Assembly (NCBI GenBank): GCA_013177945.1
Contig: JABLXW010000001.1
Location: 277,514-341,513, forward strand
Source of the DNA: Bacillota bacterium
GTDB lineage: Bacteria > Bacillota > DSM-12270 > Thermacetogeniales > Thermacetogeniaceae
Length of the DNA: 64,000 nt
Direction: 5' to 3'
Position 1 is the stretch's first letter. Every line of letters starts with the position of its first letter. Under the pieces are notes generated by a model. That model saw nothing but the letters and a program-made list of their open reading frames with translations, did not search any database and was not told where the DNA came from. Positions 7,343-15,812 of this stretch are shown in pieces. Both the position numbers and the translations under genes were made by a program.

Positions 7343-8410
7343 TTATATTGCCTCCCCTTCGGGTGTGAAGCACTTCCGAGAAAAGCCGAGCGCGACATTG
7401 ACGAGACTGATCATCACCGGCACTTCAATAAGGGGACCAATGACGGCGGCAAAGGCCTGGCCCGAGTGGATCCCGAAGACCGCCACAGCTACGGCAATCG
7501 CCAGCTCAAAGTTGTTGCTTGCTGCAGTAAAGGAAAGCGAGGCGGTCTGGGGGTAGCTGACACCGAGCCTCCAGCTTATGAAGAACGAGAAGAGGAACAT
7601 GAGCACGAAGTAGCAAAGGAGGGGAATGGCGATCCTCACGACATCGAGGGGTAGGGTGACGATGTACTTGCCCTTCAAGGAGAACATAATCACGATGGTG
7701 TAGAGCAAGGCGATCAGCGCCACCGGGCTGATCTTTGGGATGAAGCGGTTCTCGTACCATTCCTTGCCCTTCACCGGAATGAGGCTGAACCGCGTCACGA
7801 CTCCAGCAAGGAACGGTATTCCCAGATAGATGGCGACGCTCTTGGCAACCTCGGCCATGGATACGTGGATCACGGCTACCTTCTGGAAAAGGTGGAGCCA
7901 CTGGGGGATGAGAGTAATAAAGAGGTAGGCGTAGACCGAGTAGAAGAAAACCTGGAAGAGGGAGTTGAAGGCTACAAGAGCAGCGGCATATTCTGAATCA
8001 CCTTGCGCCAGGCTGTTCCAGACGATCACCATCGCAATGCAGCGCGCGAGGCCGATCAAGATCAGGCCTACCATGTAGTCAGGGTAGTGGCGCAAGAAAA
8101 CAATGGCGAGGACGAACATTAAGATGGGCCCGAGGATCCAGTTGAGGAAAAGGGAAAGGCTTAAGACCTTGAAGTCCTTAAAGACCTTCCCGATCTCCTC
8201 GTACTTCACCTTCGCCAGCGGGGGGTACATCATAACGATCAGCCCGATGGCGATGGGTATGGAGGTTGTCCCGATCTGGAATTTGTTCAGCCAGTTGGCG
8301 ATCCCCGGGAAGAGGTAGCCACCCCCTACACCCGCGGCCATGGCAAGGAAGATCCACAGCGTCAGAAAGCGGTCGAGAAGAGAGAGTCTGGTTGTCACCT
8401 TTTCCGGCAT
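7343..8410 (-). CDS. acr3: Arsenite efflux transporter, ACR3 family
   Basis: A 355-residue, roughly ten-segment membrane protein that exports arsenite using the proton gradient. The hallmark [12 protein letters not shown] carries the conserved Cys at about 124 needed for transport, and [15 protein letters not shown] in the C-terminal half is the second ACR3 signature. It is the first gene of the metalloid locus, preceded by a strong promoter with an internal palindrome (8479-8507). An ArsB assignment is excluded by these motifs. Confidence 0.95.
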   Translation of the reverse strand: MPEKVTTRLSLLDRFLTLWIFLAMAAGVGGGYLFPGIANWLNKFQIGTTSIPIAIGLIVMMYPPLAKVKYEEIGKVFKDFKVLSLSLFLNWILGPILMFVLAIVFLRHYPDYMVGLILIGLARCIAMVIVWNSLAQGDSEYAAALVAFNSLFQVFFYSVYAYLFITLIPQWLHLFQKVAVIHVSMAEVAKSVAIYLGIPFLAGVVTRFSLIPVKGKEWYENRFIPKISPVALIALLYTIVIMFSLKGKYIVTLPLDVVRIAIPLLCYFVLMFLFSFFISWRLGVSYPQTASLSFTAASNNFELAIAVAVAVFGIHSGQAFAAVIGPLIEVPVMISLVNVALGFSRKCFTPEGEAI

Positions 8411-8478
8411 TTTTTGTATTCCTCCCCAATCATCTCTTTGTTTAAGGTTCCTGGAACGTTCTAAATAACTTCATTCCA

Positions 8479-8507
8479 ATATTAGCATATAGCTATAAGA
8501 AATTCAA
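8479..8507 (-). promoter_or_regulatory. acr3 promoter with a palindrome between -35 and -10
   Basis: On the minus strand TTGAAT (8502-8507) and TAATAT (8479-8484) are separated by exactly 17 bases, a good housekeeping promoter. The spacer contains TATAGCTATA (8488-8497), a perfect 10-base palindrome where a bound ArsR would block RNA polymerase. A second dyad, GTTCC-T-GGAAC (8447-8457), lies in the 5' leader. Confidence 0.65.
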
Positions 8508-8681
8508 GAGGCCCCTTGCCCCTTTTCATTTTGCAACCAGGCCGCTTTGTTGTTGCGGGCAGCCGTGGGAAAGATTTCGAAAGCTCGCTATTTATCAGTT
8601 AACTTTCGACATTTGCTGTCGAACTGTTGCAAAAGCTGTAGTTATTTGTTAGAATATGAAATGCCACCATAATTCCAGGGG

Positions 8682-8715
8682 TAGGAAATCGTAACCTTTT
8701 TGGTTCGGTTTCCTA
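8682..8715. repeat. Long stem-loop without an adjacent gene
   Basis: TAGGAAA (8682-8688) pairs with TTTCCTA (8709-8715), and the stem continues through CG/CG and AACC/GGTT to a TTTTT loop with one bulge and one wobble. The stretch 8508-8734 holds no gene I can support; this hairpin is its main feature. Confidence 0.5.
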
Positions 8716-8734
8716 TCACTCTTTTGAGCTTCTG

Positions 8735-8770
8735 CAAAAAAACAGGAGAGGCTTCATTCAGGAGCCTCTC
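8735..8770 (-). terminator. Terminator overlapping the end of the 85-aa gene
   Basis: Minus-strand GAGAGGC (8764-8770) pairs with GCCTCTC (8746-8752), followed by CTG and seven T residues. The upstream arm lies inside the last codons of the gene ending at 8754. Confidence 0.8.
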
Positions 8771-9011
8771 TTAATTCCTTCAAAATCCTTTCCCTGATCC
8801 CCTGTTTTACCAAAGCATCAACCACCTGAAAGTCTAAGTGTGGAAAAGAAGCGATGATCTCCTGACCGATCCGTGTTCCCTCTCTTAACAAATCTGCTTT
8901 TTCCAACAACTCTATCGTACGCCGGTCAGTTTTTCCTAGCTGAATAAACTCATCATACAAGTGCAGCAGTTCCTCCCAGAAACTTCGTGTTAATTCCCCT
9001 TTATTTACCAA
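8754..9011 (-). CDS. Hypothetical helical protein (85 aa)
   Basis: A small, soluble, mainly alpha-helical protein with no motif I recognise. It has two amphipathic helical stretches (SFWEELLHLYDEFIQLGK and the C-terminal GIRERILKELR). The start is TTG at 9009-9011 after a G-rich ribosome-binding site. It follows trmL on the same strand, 23 bases downstream, and ends in a strong terminator, so it is the last gene of that transcript. Confidence 0.6.
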   Translation of the reverse strand: MVNKGELTRSFWEELLHLYDEFIQLGKTDRRTIELLEKADLLREGTRIGQEIIASFPHLDFQVVDALVKQGIRERILKELREAPE

Positions 9012-9034
9012 AATATACCCCCCACTCCTTAATT

Positions 9035-9496
9035 TTAGCTTAATCCCTTAAACTTTTGTTGACGAAGCGCCTCATAGATAATTATTGCCACAGAATTCGA
9101 TAGATTCAAGCAGCGCGCCTCTTTTACCATCGGGATGCGCAAACAAAAATCCAGATTTTCAGCGATTAAATCCTCCGGTAAGCCCGTTGTTTCTTTTCCG
9201 AAAATAAAGAAATCACCTTCTTTATACTCAACATTATGATAAAAAAACTTTCCCTTAGTGGTAATATAAAAAAATCTTGCCGAGGGAAATTTTGACTTAA
9301 ACTCTTGAAAGGATGAATAGCAGTAAACCCTTACAAGATGCCAGTAATCTAAACCGGCCCGTTTGAGGTAGCGATTTTGGAGAGAAAAACCAAGAGGTTC
9401 TATTAAATGAAGGCAACAGCCCGTTGCCGCACAAAGGCGGGCAATATTTCCGGTATTCTGTGGTATCTCCGGTTCATAAAGAACAATGTTAAACAC
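9035..9496 (-). CDS. trmL: tRNA (cytidine/uridine-34 2'-O)-methyltransferase
   Basis: A 153-residue SPOUT methyltransferase that methylates the ribose of the wobble base in certain tRNA-Leu species. The three SpoU blocks are present: PEIPQNTGNIARLC (motif 1), IFGKETTGLPEDL (motif 2) and IPMVKEARCLNLSNSVAI (motif 3), which form the trefoil-knot SAM site. It is the minimal single-domain length of TrmL (YibK). Confidence 0.93.
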   Translation of the reverse strand: MFNIVLYEPEIPQNTGNIARLCAATGCCLHLIEPLGFSLQNRYLKRAGLDYWHLVRVYCYSSFQEFKSKFPSARFFYITTKGKFFYHNVEYKEGDFFIFGKETTGLPEDLIAENLDFCLRIPMVKEARCLNLSNSVAIIIYEALRQQKFKGLS

Positions 9497-9804
9497 CTCT
9501 TATCCCCTCTTAGAGCATTATAATCTCCCTGTTCTTCGCTGTCCATAATTTACACAAGGATACGGGATAAAAATCAGAGGGATCCCACAATGCCTGCTTT
9601 GAACCTCCGCTGCACAGGACTTAATTTATACTAATTATTCTCAAAAAAAGTCCTAAAACAGTTTGAATAATCATGCACAAATTTCATAATTATGGGTTGA
9701 GTGTATAAAGATTCACTATCTTGCGATTTTGCGTTTAATTATGCACTAACGTATAAATATGCACACGCTGGATTTCTCTTCTGTAATCTGTATAATTATA
9801 AAGG
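9497..9804. other. A/T-rich intergenic region between trmL and the ttcA-like gene
   Basis: No gene seen in about 300 bases. The divergent neighbours imply promoters on both sides; a TATAAT-like hexamer at about 9790-9796 is the best candidate for the rightward gene, with only a weak -35 (TGGATT). Confidence 0.4.
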
Positions 9805-9813
9805 GTGATCAAC

Positions 9814-10560
9814 TTGCCTAAGAGACCTTTTCATGATTCCCTCTGGCGCCCGGTCGGAGAAGCAATCAACGACTACCAGATGATCCAGGAAGGAGATAAA
9901 ATTGCTGTCGGAGTCTCCGGCGGCAAGGACAGCCTTACTCTTCTCTATGTATTAAACGAAATCAAGTCTTTCTCACCGGTCAAATTTGAAATATCTGCTT
10001 TTACCGTGGATCTCGGGTTCGGCACCTCCCTTAACCCAATCCGGGACTTCTGCCGTGAGAATGGAATCACCTGGTCCTGTATTCATACCCTGATCGGCCC
10101 GATTGTGTTCGATTACCGCAAAGAAACTAATCCCTGTTCACTCTGCAGTAAAATGCGCAACGGCGCCCTGCATAATGCAGCACATCAATTAGGGTATAAC
10201 AAAGTAGCCCTGGCCCATCACCTGGACGATGCTTTAGAGACATTTTTCTTATGTCTCTTTTACGAGCGCAGGATTAAAACTTTTCAGCCTTTAAGTTTTT
10301 TATCCCGCAGCAAACTAACCCTGATCAGACCTCTTATTTATGTCCGCGAAAAAACAATCCAAAACTTTGCCGCGACTTTTAAACTTCCTGTTGCCAAAAA
10401 CCCCTGCCCCGCAAATCACCAGACGAAGCGGGAGGAAATGAAGGAACTTCTGAACTATCTGGAGCAAAAATTTCCCGGTGTACGAGACCGCCTCTTGACG
10501 GCCTTGAAAAACTTCAATCCCGACTATCTCTGGAAAAAAGAATCACCCGGACCAAGTTGA
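9814..10560 (+). CDS. TtcA/TilS-like tRNA thiolation ATPase
   Basis: An adenylating, tRNA-sulfurtransferase-type protein of about 248 residues. The PP-loop SGGKDS (35-40) binds ATP, and CSLC (about 108-111) and the later NPCPAN Cys fit the Fe-S-binding cysteines of TtcA, which makes 2-thiocytidine at position 32. AHHLDDALETFF is the family's conserved block. TTG 9814 is preferred because AAAGGGTGA precedes it; a GTG at 9805 would extend it by three residues. Because paralogues act on different tRNA bases, ttcA proper is not certain. Confidence 0.85.
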   Translation: MPKRPFHDSLWRPVGEAINDYQMIQEGDKIAVGVSGGKDSLTLLYVLNEIKSFSPVKFEISAFTVDLGFGTSLNPIRDFCRENGITWSCIHTLIGPIVFDYRKETNPCSLCSKMRNGALHNAAHQLGYNKVALAHHLDDALETFFLCLFYERRIKTFQPLSFLSRSKLTLIRPLIYVREKTIQNFAATFKLPVAKNPCPANHQTKREEMKELLNYLEQKFPGVRDRLLTALKNFNPDYLWKKESPGPS

Positions 10561-10565
10561 ATCAT

Positions 10566-11129
10566 CTACTTTTTAGAGATCCAGGAGCTAAAAAAGACCA
10601 GTGCCGTTTCCCCCATGACTTCGTATCCCTTTTGATTCGGGTGAACACAATCAAGATAAAGTTCCTGACGGAGAGACTTTGACACAGGATCGACAAAAAA
10701 GGGGGTTGCAAAGTCCAGAACTACAAGTTGGGCGCGGCCTGCCACTTCCCGGTAAGACAGGGAAATGCGCTCAAGTTTCGGGCCGGCCACAGGATCGTCC
10801 ACAGGAATTGGGAGGCCGATTATCGGTTCTATTTCTTTCTCCCGGGCGCGCCGGAGCATTTCCTTCAGGTAATAGAGAGTTTCTGCAATCGAAATATCTC
10901 TGCAAAAAGCATCATTGGTTCCCCCCAGAATGACAACCGCCGCTGGCTCCCGCGCGGCGACATCTCTTTCAAATCTTCTCGCCATATCCTCCAGGGTATC
11001 GCCATTTACACCTGCATTAACAAGATTAAGACCGGTTTTCTGGGCAACGTAATAAACCCAGGAAAAGCGCGGTCCGTAGGGGTATCCGTAGGTGAGGCTG
11101 TCTCCCAAACAGATAATTTTTTTCTTCAT
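10566..11129 (-). CDS. SGNH/GDSL-family hydrolase
   Basis: A 187-residue esterase-like protein with the four SGNH blocks: GDSLTYG (Ser nucleophile), NAGVNGDT (Gly), GGTNDAF (Asn) and DCVHPNQKGY (Asp-His pair). No signal peptide is seen, so it is probably cytosolic. The substrate (acyl ester of a thioester, sugar or lipid) cannot be told from the sequence. It ends head-on with the ttcA-like gene with only five bases between, and follows the ABC-class ATPase gene. Confidence 0.88.
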   Translation of the reverse strand: MKKKIICLGDSLTYGYPYGPRFSWVYYVAQKTGLNLVNAGVNGDTLEDMARRFERDVAAREPAAVVILGGTNDAFCRDISIAETLYYLKEMLRRAREKEIEPIIGLPIPVDDPVAGPKLERISLSYREVAGRAQLVVLDFATPFFVDPVSKSLRQELYLDCVHPNQKGYEVMGETALVFFSSWISKK

Positions 11130-11155
11130 TTTATCCTTTTCCCCATCCCTTTCTC

Positions 11156-12868
11156 TTATCGAATTTCCAAACTTCGCAGGCGGTTGATTGCTGCTGCAAC
11201 CTCATACTTCCTGGGTCTTGCATAATCTCCTGCTTTTCCCTTAAACGGGGAAATAATGTCCAGCCCATGCCTGTCCAAATCCCGTTCAACCTCTTCAAGT
11301 GCCTGGCGAAGCGTCCGGAAACCATCAAAATATTTTTTCCAGGCATAGTAAATAATGTCGGCAATGGCGCGGGTTTGGCTTATATCTACCAGTTGCTCTA
11401 CATAATCGAGTTCGATCTGGTAATGGCCGAACAGGACTGTTTCCATCCCTTTTGCTGCTACCTTGATTTTGCGCCCCCTTTGCGGGTCGAAGCTCTTCGG
11501 AAGGGGAACGCGGGGCCTGATTTCTCCAAAATGCTCGCCGCCTTCGGGCTTTCTGTTTGACTGGTACTGCCTGGTAATCATTTTTGCCCGGTCTGTAACA
11601 TTACGCGGCCGGTATTCGTCCATCATGATCACCGTATCGGCAACATCTAAATAGTCCCCTGAACCCCCCACAACCAAAATCGTTGAGACACCCAGGTCCT
11701 TCAACAAAAGGCGGACCTTGTCCAGGAAAGGAGTAATCGGCTCCTTTTCTTTCGCGACAAGAGCCTGCATCCGCATATCCCGGATCATAAAATTAGTGGC
11801 GCTCGTATCCTCATCGATAAGCAACAGCCGGGCTCCCATCTCCACCGCTTCGATGATGTTGGCAGCCTGCGATGTGCTGCCACTGGCATTTTCCGTGGAG
11901 AAACAACGGGTATCCTGCCCAAAGGGAAGATTATTGATAAAAGGGCTGATGTCCACCTTTTCCACCCTTCTTCCGTCTTCGGCTCGAATTTTAACCGCAT
12001 CTTTAATTGCAATCACCCATTCCCTTCCGTCCCCCGGAATGTGGTTGTAGACCCCTCTCTCAATGGCACGGAGTAAAGTCGATTTTCCATGGTACCCTCC
12101 CCCCACGATTAAAGTTACACCCTTGGGAATTCCCATCCCCTTAATTACGCCGTGGTTGGGTACTTTGAAAGCAACTTCTAAATCCGGCGGACTTTGAAAC
12201 GGAACAACCCGGGGTCCTTTAAGAGGGGCATCGCTGGCGCCGCTGAAGCGCGGGAGAATGGAACCATTGCCAATGAAAGCTACAAGAGAAAGCTGCTCCA
12301 GGGACGATCGGATGGCTTCCTGGTCCTCCGCCAGGATAATGAATTCATGCAGTTCGTTTTGATTAAGCGCGGCGTAAAAAAGACTCGCTTCTACGATTTG
12401 GGGAATTGCCTGAAAAAAGATCGCTTCTGCCGCTCGACCCAAAATCGTCCGGCCTCTTGCAGGAAGACCGCAGACAAAGCGGGCCTCAACAAAGTCCTGG
12501 TTAATTACAACAGCACTCCGCTCTAAAATCTCCTGCTTTCCGTGATCTATTGCAATAAGCCCGCTGTTCCCTGTGCCCCGCAATCCTGTTCCAAACTTCC
12601 TGCATGCCTGCGCAAAATATCTTGCCAGATAATCGGTAAGGGCTATTTGCCTGATTTTTGTCTGATACAAAGCCGAAGGAAACCGGGCAAGTTTTTGATT
12701 TACCCTTACCCTCACCTTTGAAGGGGCAGCAAAGGGATCCCCCTGGACGTGATCAATAAAAAGCTGATACTTTCCGAAATCGTATTCTCCTTCAATTTCC
12801 TGATAGGCTTTGTAACCTTTCCCATCAATGAAATGAATCTTGTTTTTGAGAATCCTGCTGTTTAACAA
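11156..12868 (-). CDS. ABC-class ATPase domain protein (predicted ATPase of the ABC class)
   Basis: A 570-residue cytosolic protein of a conserved but functionally unknown family. Walker A is GGGYHGKST (about residue 250) and Walker B is RLLLIDEDTSATNFM, and a distinctive N-terminal ~200-residue domain precedes them. There is no membrane segment and no partner permease, so it is not a transporter subunit; it resembles SMC/Rad50-like soluble ABC ATPases. It lies three bases downstream of the K+-channel gene, suggesting one transcript. Confidence 0.85.
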   Translation of the reverse strand: MLNSRILKNKIHFIDGKGYKAYQEIEGEYDFGKYQLFIDHVQGDPFAAPSKVRVRVNQKLARFPSALYQTKIRQIALTDYLARYFAQACRKFGTGLRGTGNSGLIAIDHGKQEILERSAVVINQDFVEARFVCGLPARGRTILGRAAEAIFFQAIPQIVEASLFYAALNQNELHEFIILAEDQEAIRSSLEQLSLVAFIGNGSILPRFSGASDAPLKGPRVVPFQSPPDLEVAFKVPNHGVIKGMGIPKGVTLIVGGGYHGKSTLLRAIERGVYNHIPGDGREWVIAIKDAVKIRAEDGRRVEKVDISPFINNLPFGQDTRCFSTENASGSTSQAANIIEAVEMGARLLLIDEDTSATNFMIRDMRMQALVAKEKEPITPFLDKVRLLLKDLGVSTILVVGGSGDYLDVADTVIMMDEYRPRNVTDRAKMITRQYQSNRKPEGGEHFGEIRPRVPLPKSFDPQRGRKIKVAAKGMETVLFGHYQIELDYVEQLVDISQTRAIADIIYYAWKKYFDGFRTLRQALEEVERDLDRHGLDIISPFKGKAGDYARPRKYEVAAAINRLRSLEIR

Positions 12869-12871
12869 CTC

Positions 12872-13882
12872 CTACACCTCTTCAGTTCCGGCCGCTAAGT
12901 TTTCCAATAGGGCAAGCTGGCCTCGTGTTCCGATCGCTATTAAAAGATCATGGGTTTTAATTTCTTCATCAGCCCGGGGAACCCCGACAATTTCTCCTTC
13001 CCGCATAATCGCAATAATCATCGCTCCCGTCCGCTCCTTGATGCGAGAATCCCGCAGGGTTTTTCCGATCAGAGGTGAACGGCTCGAGACCGCAATTTCC
13101 TCAATTTCAATTTCCGCTCCATGATTGTGCATGATGGTTTCTACAAATTCAACGGTAGCCGGCCTCAGAATGGAAGCAGCCATCCGCCTGCCCCCAATTG
13201 CTTCGGGCGCGATCACTTTATCGGCCCCCGCCCTGATGAGCTTGCTTTCCGCCCCTTCCTTGTTCGCCCGGGCGACGATCACAATTTCTGGGTTAAGCTC
13301 TTTACCGGTTAAAGTAACGAAAACATTATCGGCATCAGAAGGAAGAGCCGCAATAAGCCCTCTTGCCTTCTGAATCCCGGCCTCCAGCAGCGTATGATCT
13401 GCGGTGGCATCACCTTCCAGAACCAGAATACCTTGCTCCCGGAGTTCGCGAACAATACTGGGTTCGCTTTCAATAACCACAAAGGGAACATCTTCTTTCT
13501 TTAAGCGCTGAATTACCTGGCGTCCCACCCTTCCTGCACCGCAAATTAAGATGTGGCCTTCCAGCTTAGCAATTCTTTTAAGCATACCTCGCCTCCCAAA
13601 CACGTCCGCCAGTTTCCCTTCAACGATCATTCCCACCCCGCTACCGAAGGCATAAAGAACGAAACCTATTCCAATAACGAGGAGGACCATTATGAAGACT
13701 CTTCCTGCTGTCGTAACAGGAACGTAATCTCCATAACCGGTTGTTGTAAGGGAAACAATAATAAACCACAGGGCCTCCAGGAAAGAGTACTCTTCGAAAA
13801 ACTTGATTCCAAGAACACCTATTAAGATAATTATGAGAATTCCGACAAGCAGGCGTAACCACTGATGAAACCTTTCCACCAT
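12872..13882 (-). CDS. Potassium channel with TrkA-N/TrkA-C (RCK) regulatory domains
   Basis: A 336-residue two-TM K+ channel. The pore is TTTGYGD, flanked by two hydrophobic helices within the first ~90 residues. A Rossmann RCK (TrkA-N) domain follows, with ILICGAGRVGRQV as its nucleotide-binding loop, then a TrkA-C domain from about residue 245. Such channels gate on bound nucleotides or ions. It lies 17 bases after ddl. Confidence 0.92.
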   Translation of the reverse strand: MVERFHQWLRLLVGILIIILIGVLGIKFFEEYSFLEALWFIIVSLTTTGYGDYVPVTTAGRVFIMVLLVIGIGFVLYAFGSGVGMIVEGKLADVFGRRGMLKRIAKLEGHILICGAGRVGRQVIQRLKKEDVPFVVIESEPSIVRELREQGILVLEGDATADHTLLEAGIQKARGLIAALPSDADNVFVTLTGKELNPEIVIVARANKEGAESKLIRAGADKVIAPEAIGGRRMAASILRPATVEFVETIMHNHGAEIEIEEIAVSSRSPLIGKTLRDSRIKERTGAMIIAIMREGEIVGVPRADEEIKTHDLLIAIGTRGQLALLENLAAGTEEV

Positions 13883-13899
13883 GAAGCTCCTTGCTCTTT

Positions 13900-14862
13900 C
13901 TACTTCGAAGACCAGGCTTCTTCAACCAGGCGCGAAACGAGATCTGGAAAAGAGATTCCTGCGGCTTGAGCGGCGTCAGGGAAAAGACTTGTTGGCGTCA
14001 TTCCGGGAATCGTATTTACTTCCAAAACATACGGAACCCCGTGATTGCTGATCATAAAATCTATCCGGGCAAAATGGCGGCAGTTAAGTGCGCGGTATAC
14101 TTTCAAGGCCACAGCTTCCACTTTTTCCGCAACGCCGGGGCTAATCCGGGCCGGAATGATATGGCGGCTTAATCCGGCGCTGTATTTTGCCGTATAATCA
14201 TAAAAACCGGTTTTCGAAACAATTTCAATCAACGGTAAAACCTGTGGTTCCTTTGTGCCCAGGACTGATGCCGTCACTTCAACACCTTCAATAAACTGCT
14301 CTGCAAACGAGAGTTCATCAAAATGGAGGGCGCAAGCAATGGCATCTTCGAGCTCCTTTTGGTTTCTCGCCACCGAAACACCGATCGTCGAACCCTGGCA
14401 CGCCGGTTTTACCACAACAGGAAGCTTGAGATGTTCTGCAATTTCGCTGGCAATTTGGGCCGTCTCTTTATACTCCAGTTCGTCTCTTTTAAAAACATAA
14501 AAAGGCGCTGTTTCTATCCCCTCGGAAAGAAGAATTTTTTTTGTCATTACCTTGTTCATTGCAAGGGCGCTGGCTAAAACACCGGAACCAGTGTAGGGAA
14601 AACCAAGGAGTTCAAGCAGCCCCTGGATTGTGCCGTCCTCTCCAAATTTACCGTGTAAAGCAATAAACACCACATCTGGCTTAAACTCCTGCAGGCCCTC
14701 GATTAACTGGTGGGCAGGATCGATTTCTTTGACCTGATAACCTTTCTCGACGAGGGCCGATGCAATCTGTTTCCCTGTTCTTAAGGAAACTTCCCGCTCC
14801 GAAGACAGCCCCCCCAGCAAAACGGCTACTTTTTCGGGTTTCTTTTTCACTGCTTTGCTCAC
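13900..14862 (-). CDS. ddl: D-alanine--D-alanine ligase
   Basis: Joins two D-alanines with ATP for peptidoglycan precursors. ATP-grasp fold of 320 residues: LLGGLSSEREVSLRTG at the N-terminus, VVKPACQGSTIGV in the lid, and ARIDFM...VLEVNTIPGMT with the Mg ligands at the end. The residue after the ligand site (HIIPA / NTIPGMTPTSL) fits the D-Ala-D-Ala rather than D-Ala-D-Lac type, but this is inference. It is the first gene of the ddl-channel-ATPase run on the minus strand. Confidence 0.95.
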   Translation of the reverse strand: MSKAVKKKPEKVAVLLGGLSSEREVSLRTGKQIASALVEKGYQVKEIDPAHQLIEGLQEFKPDVVFIALHGKFGEDGTIQGLLELLGFPYTGSGVLASALAMNKVMTKKILLSEGIETAPFYVFKRDELEYKETAQIASEIAEHLKLPVVVKPACQGSTIGVSVARNQKELEDAIACALHFDELSFAEQFIEGVEVTASVLGTKEPQVLPLIEIVSKTGFYDYTAKYSAGLSRHIIPARISPGVAEKVEAVALKVYRALNCRHFARIDFMISNHGVPYVLEVNTIPGMTPTSLFPDAAQAAGISFPDLVSRLVEEAWSSK

Positions 14863-14936
14863 CTTTCTGTTACCGAATTTTAAATTTATTTATGCCCTCC
14901 AAATTTGAAAAAGACCATTTATCTCCAAATCCCCCT

Positions 14937-14965
14937 TTGACAACTTTTTTTCTTTACGCTATAAT
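14937..14965 (+). promoter_or_regulatory. Consensus promoter of tRNA-Trp
   Basis: TTGACA (14937-14942), 17 bases, TATAAT (14960-14965): a perfect housekeeping promoter about 19 bases before the tRNA. Confidence 0.9.
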
Positions 14966-14983
14966 TATACACGGTAAAACTGC

Positions 14984-15059
14984 AGGGGAGTAGCTCAATT
15001 GGTAGAGTAGCGGACTCCAAATCCGTTGGTTGCAGGTTCGAGTCCTGTCTCCCCTGCCA
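14984..15059 (+). tRNA. tRNA-Trp (anticodon CCA)
   Basis: Acceptor AGGGGAG pairs with CTCCCCT; the anticodon loop CTCCAAA has CCA, reading UGG; the T-loop is GGTTCGAGTCC; the discriminator is G and the CCA end is encoded (15057-15059). Confidence 0.95.
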
Positions 15060-15070
15060 GAAAAATCAAG

Positions 15071-15105
15071 CCCCGCAAGCCTTGCGGGGTTGTTTATTTT
15101 TTCCA
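15071..15105 (+). terminator. Terminator of tRNA-Trp
   Basis: CCCCGCA and TGCGGGG pair around AGCCT, followed by a T-rich stretch (TTGTTTATTTTTT). Confidence 0.85.
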
Positions 15106-15173
15106 GAGTTTGTTTAAACCTCTTTTTGGGATCAGGTTCTGCCTCCACCGGCTTCGCCTCCTTTCCGTAACTT

Positions 15174-15209
15174 TCCCAAAAAAACCGAAGGCCGGGATCT
15201 CTCCCGGCC
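15174..15209 (-). terminator. Terminator of the brnTA operon
   Basis: GGCCGGGA/TCCCGGCC (15190-15197 and 15202-15209) forms an 8-bp stem with a TCTC loop; on the minus strand it is followed by TTCGG and seven T residues. Confidence 0.8.
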
Positions 15210-15233
15210 AGGCTCTCTTTGCTTCTTTTCCGC

Positions 15234-15533
15234 CTAAGCCCGCTTCTCCTGCTCCCTCCTGATCGCCTCCGCGATCCAGGACCGCAGGAGCGTCTGGTAG
15301 GGTATGTCCTTCTCCTTCGCTATCCGCTTCGCCGCCTCAATCTGCGACACCCGTAGGCGCAGGGTCACGCGTTTGGTCTTCGACCGCTCCCTTATCTTCG
15401 CGGCCAGCTCGGGCGCAAGCTCGATTTCGTCGGGCTCGAGCAGATCCCAGTAGTCGGCCACGCTGTGGGTATCCCAGAACTCCGCCATCTCCTGCTCGCT
15501 CTTGAATTCCGGTATTGCCTTTTCTTCCCTCAC
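15234..15533 (-). CDS. brnA: BrnA-type antitoxin
   Basis: A 99-residue antitoxin with a flexible, acidic N-terminus (EFWDTHSVADYW, the BrnA hallmark) and a C-terminal ribbon-helix-helix part: strand KRVTLRLRVSQ followed by helices with IPYQTLLRSWIAEAI. It binds BrnT and probably represses the shared promoter. It starts three bases after brnT, the usual toxin-first order. Confidence 0.88.
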   Translation of the reverse strand: MREEKAIPEFKSEQEMAEFWDTHSVADYWDLLEPDEIELAPELAAKIRERSKTKRVTLRLRVSQIEAAKRIAKEKDIPYQTLLRSWIAEAIRREQEKRA

Positions 15534-15536
15534 CGC

Positions 15537-15812
15537 TCAGCGCCTCCTTTCCCGGCGGTACAGCCGCCTTTCCTTGCGATCCATATCCCGCGCCGTCACC
15601 ACGTACACCGCACTGCCCGGCCTGTCGGCGTATATCACCGTCAGTAGCCGCCCAGTATCCGTCCTGCCCAAAGCTACGCGGGTGCCTCCGCGGCCCCTCC
15701 GGAAGACCGGCTCGTTGAAGAAAACCTCTTCGGCTTCCTCCGGTCTCACTCTGTGCCTGGCGATGTGGTTCACATTCCAGGCGTCCCATTTAAAACGGGT
15801 TATCCTTTTCAA
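15537..15812 (-). CDS. brnT: BrnT-type ribonuclease toxin
   Basis: A 91-residue RelE-fold toxin of the BrnT family, thought to cut RNA and stop translation until held by BrnA. The family pattern is clear: FKWDAWNVNHIARHRV at the N-terminus, a middle EEAEEVFFNEPV, and the C-terminal TARDMDRKERRLYRR. All expected segments are present, so the pair looks intact. Confidence 0.88.
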   Translation of the reverse strand: MKRITRFKWDAWNVNHIARHRVRPEEAEEVFFNEPVFRRGRGGTRVALGRTDTGRLLTVIYADRPGSAVYVVTARDMDRKERRLYRRERRR

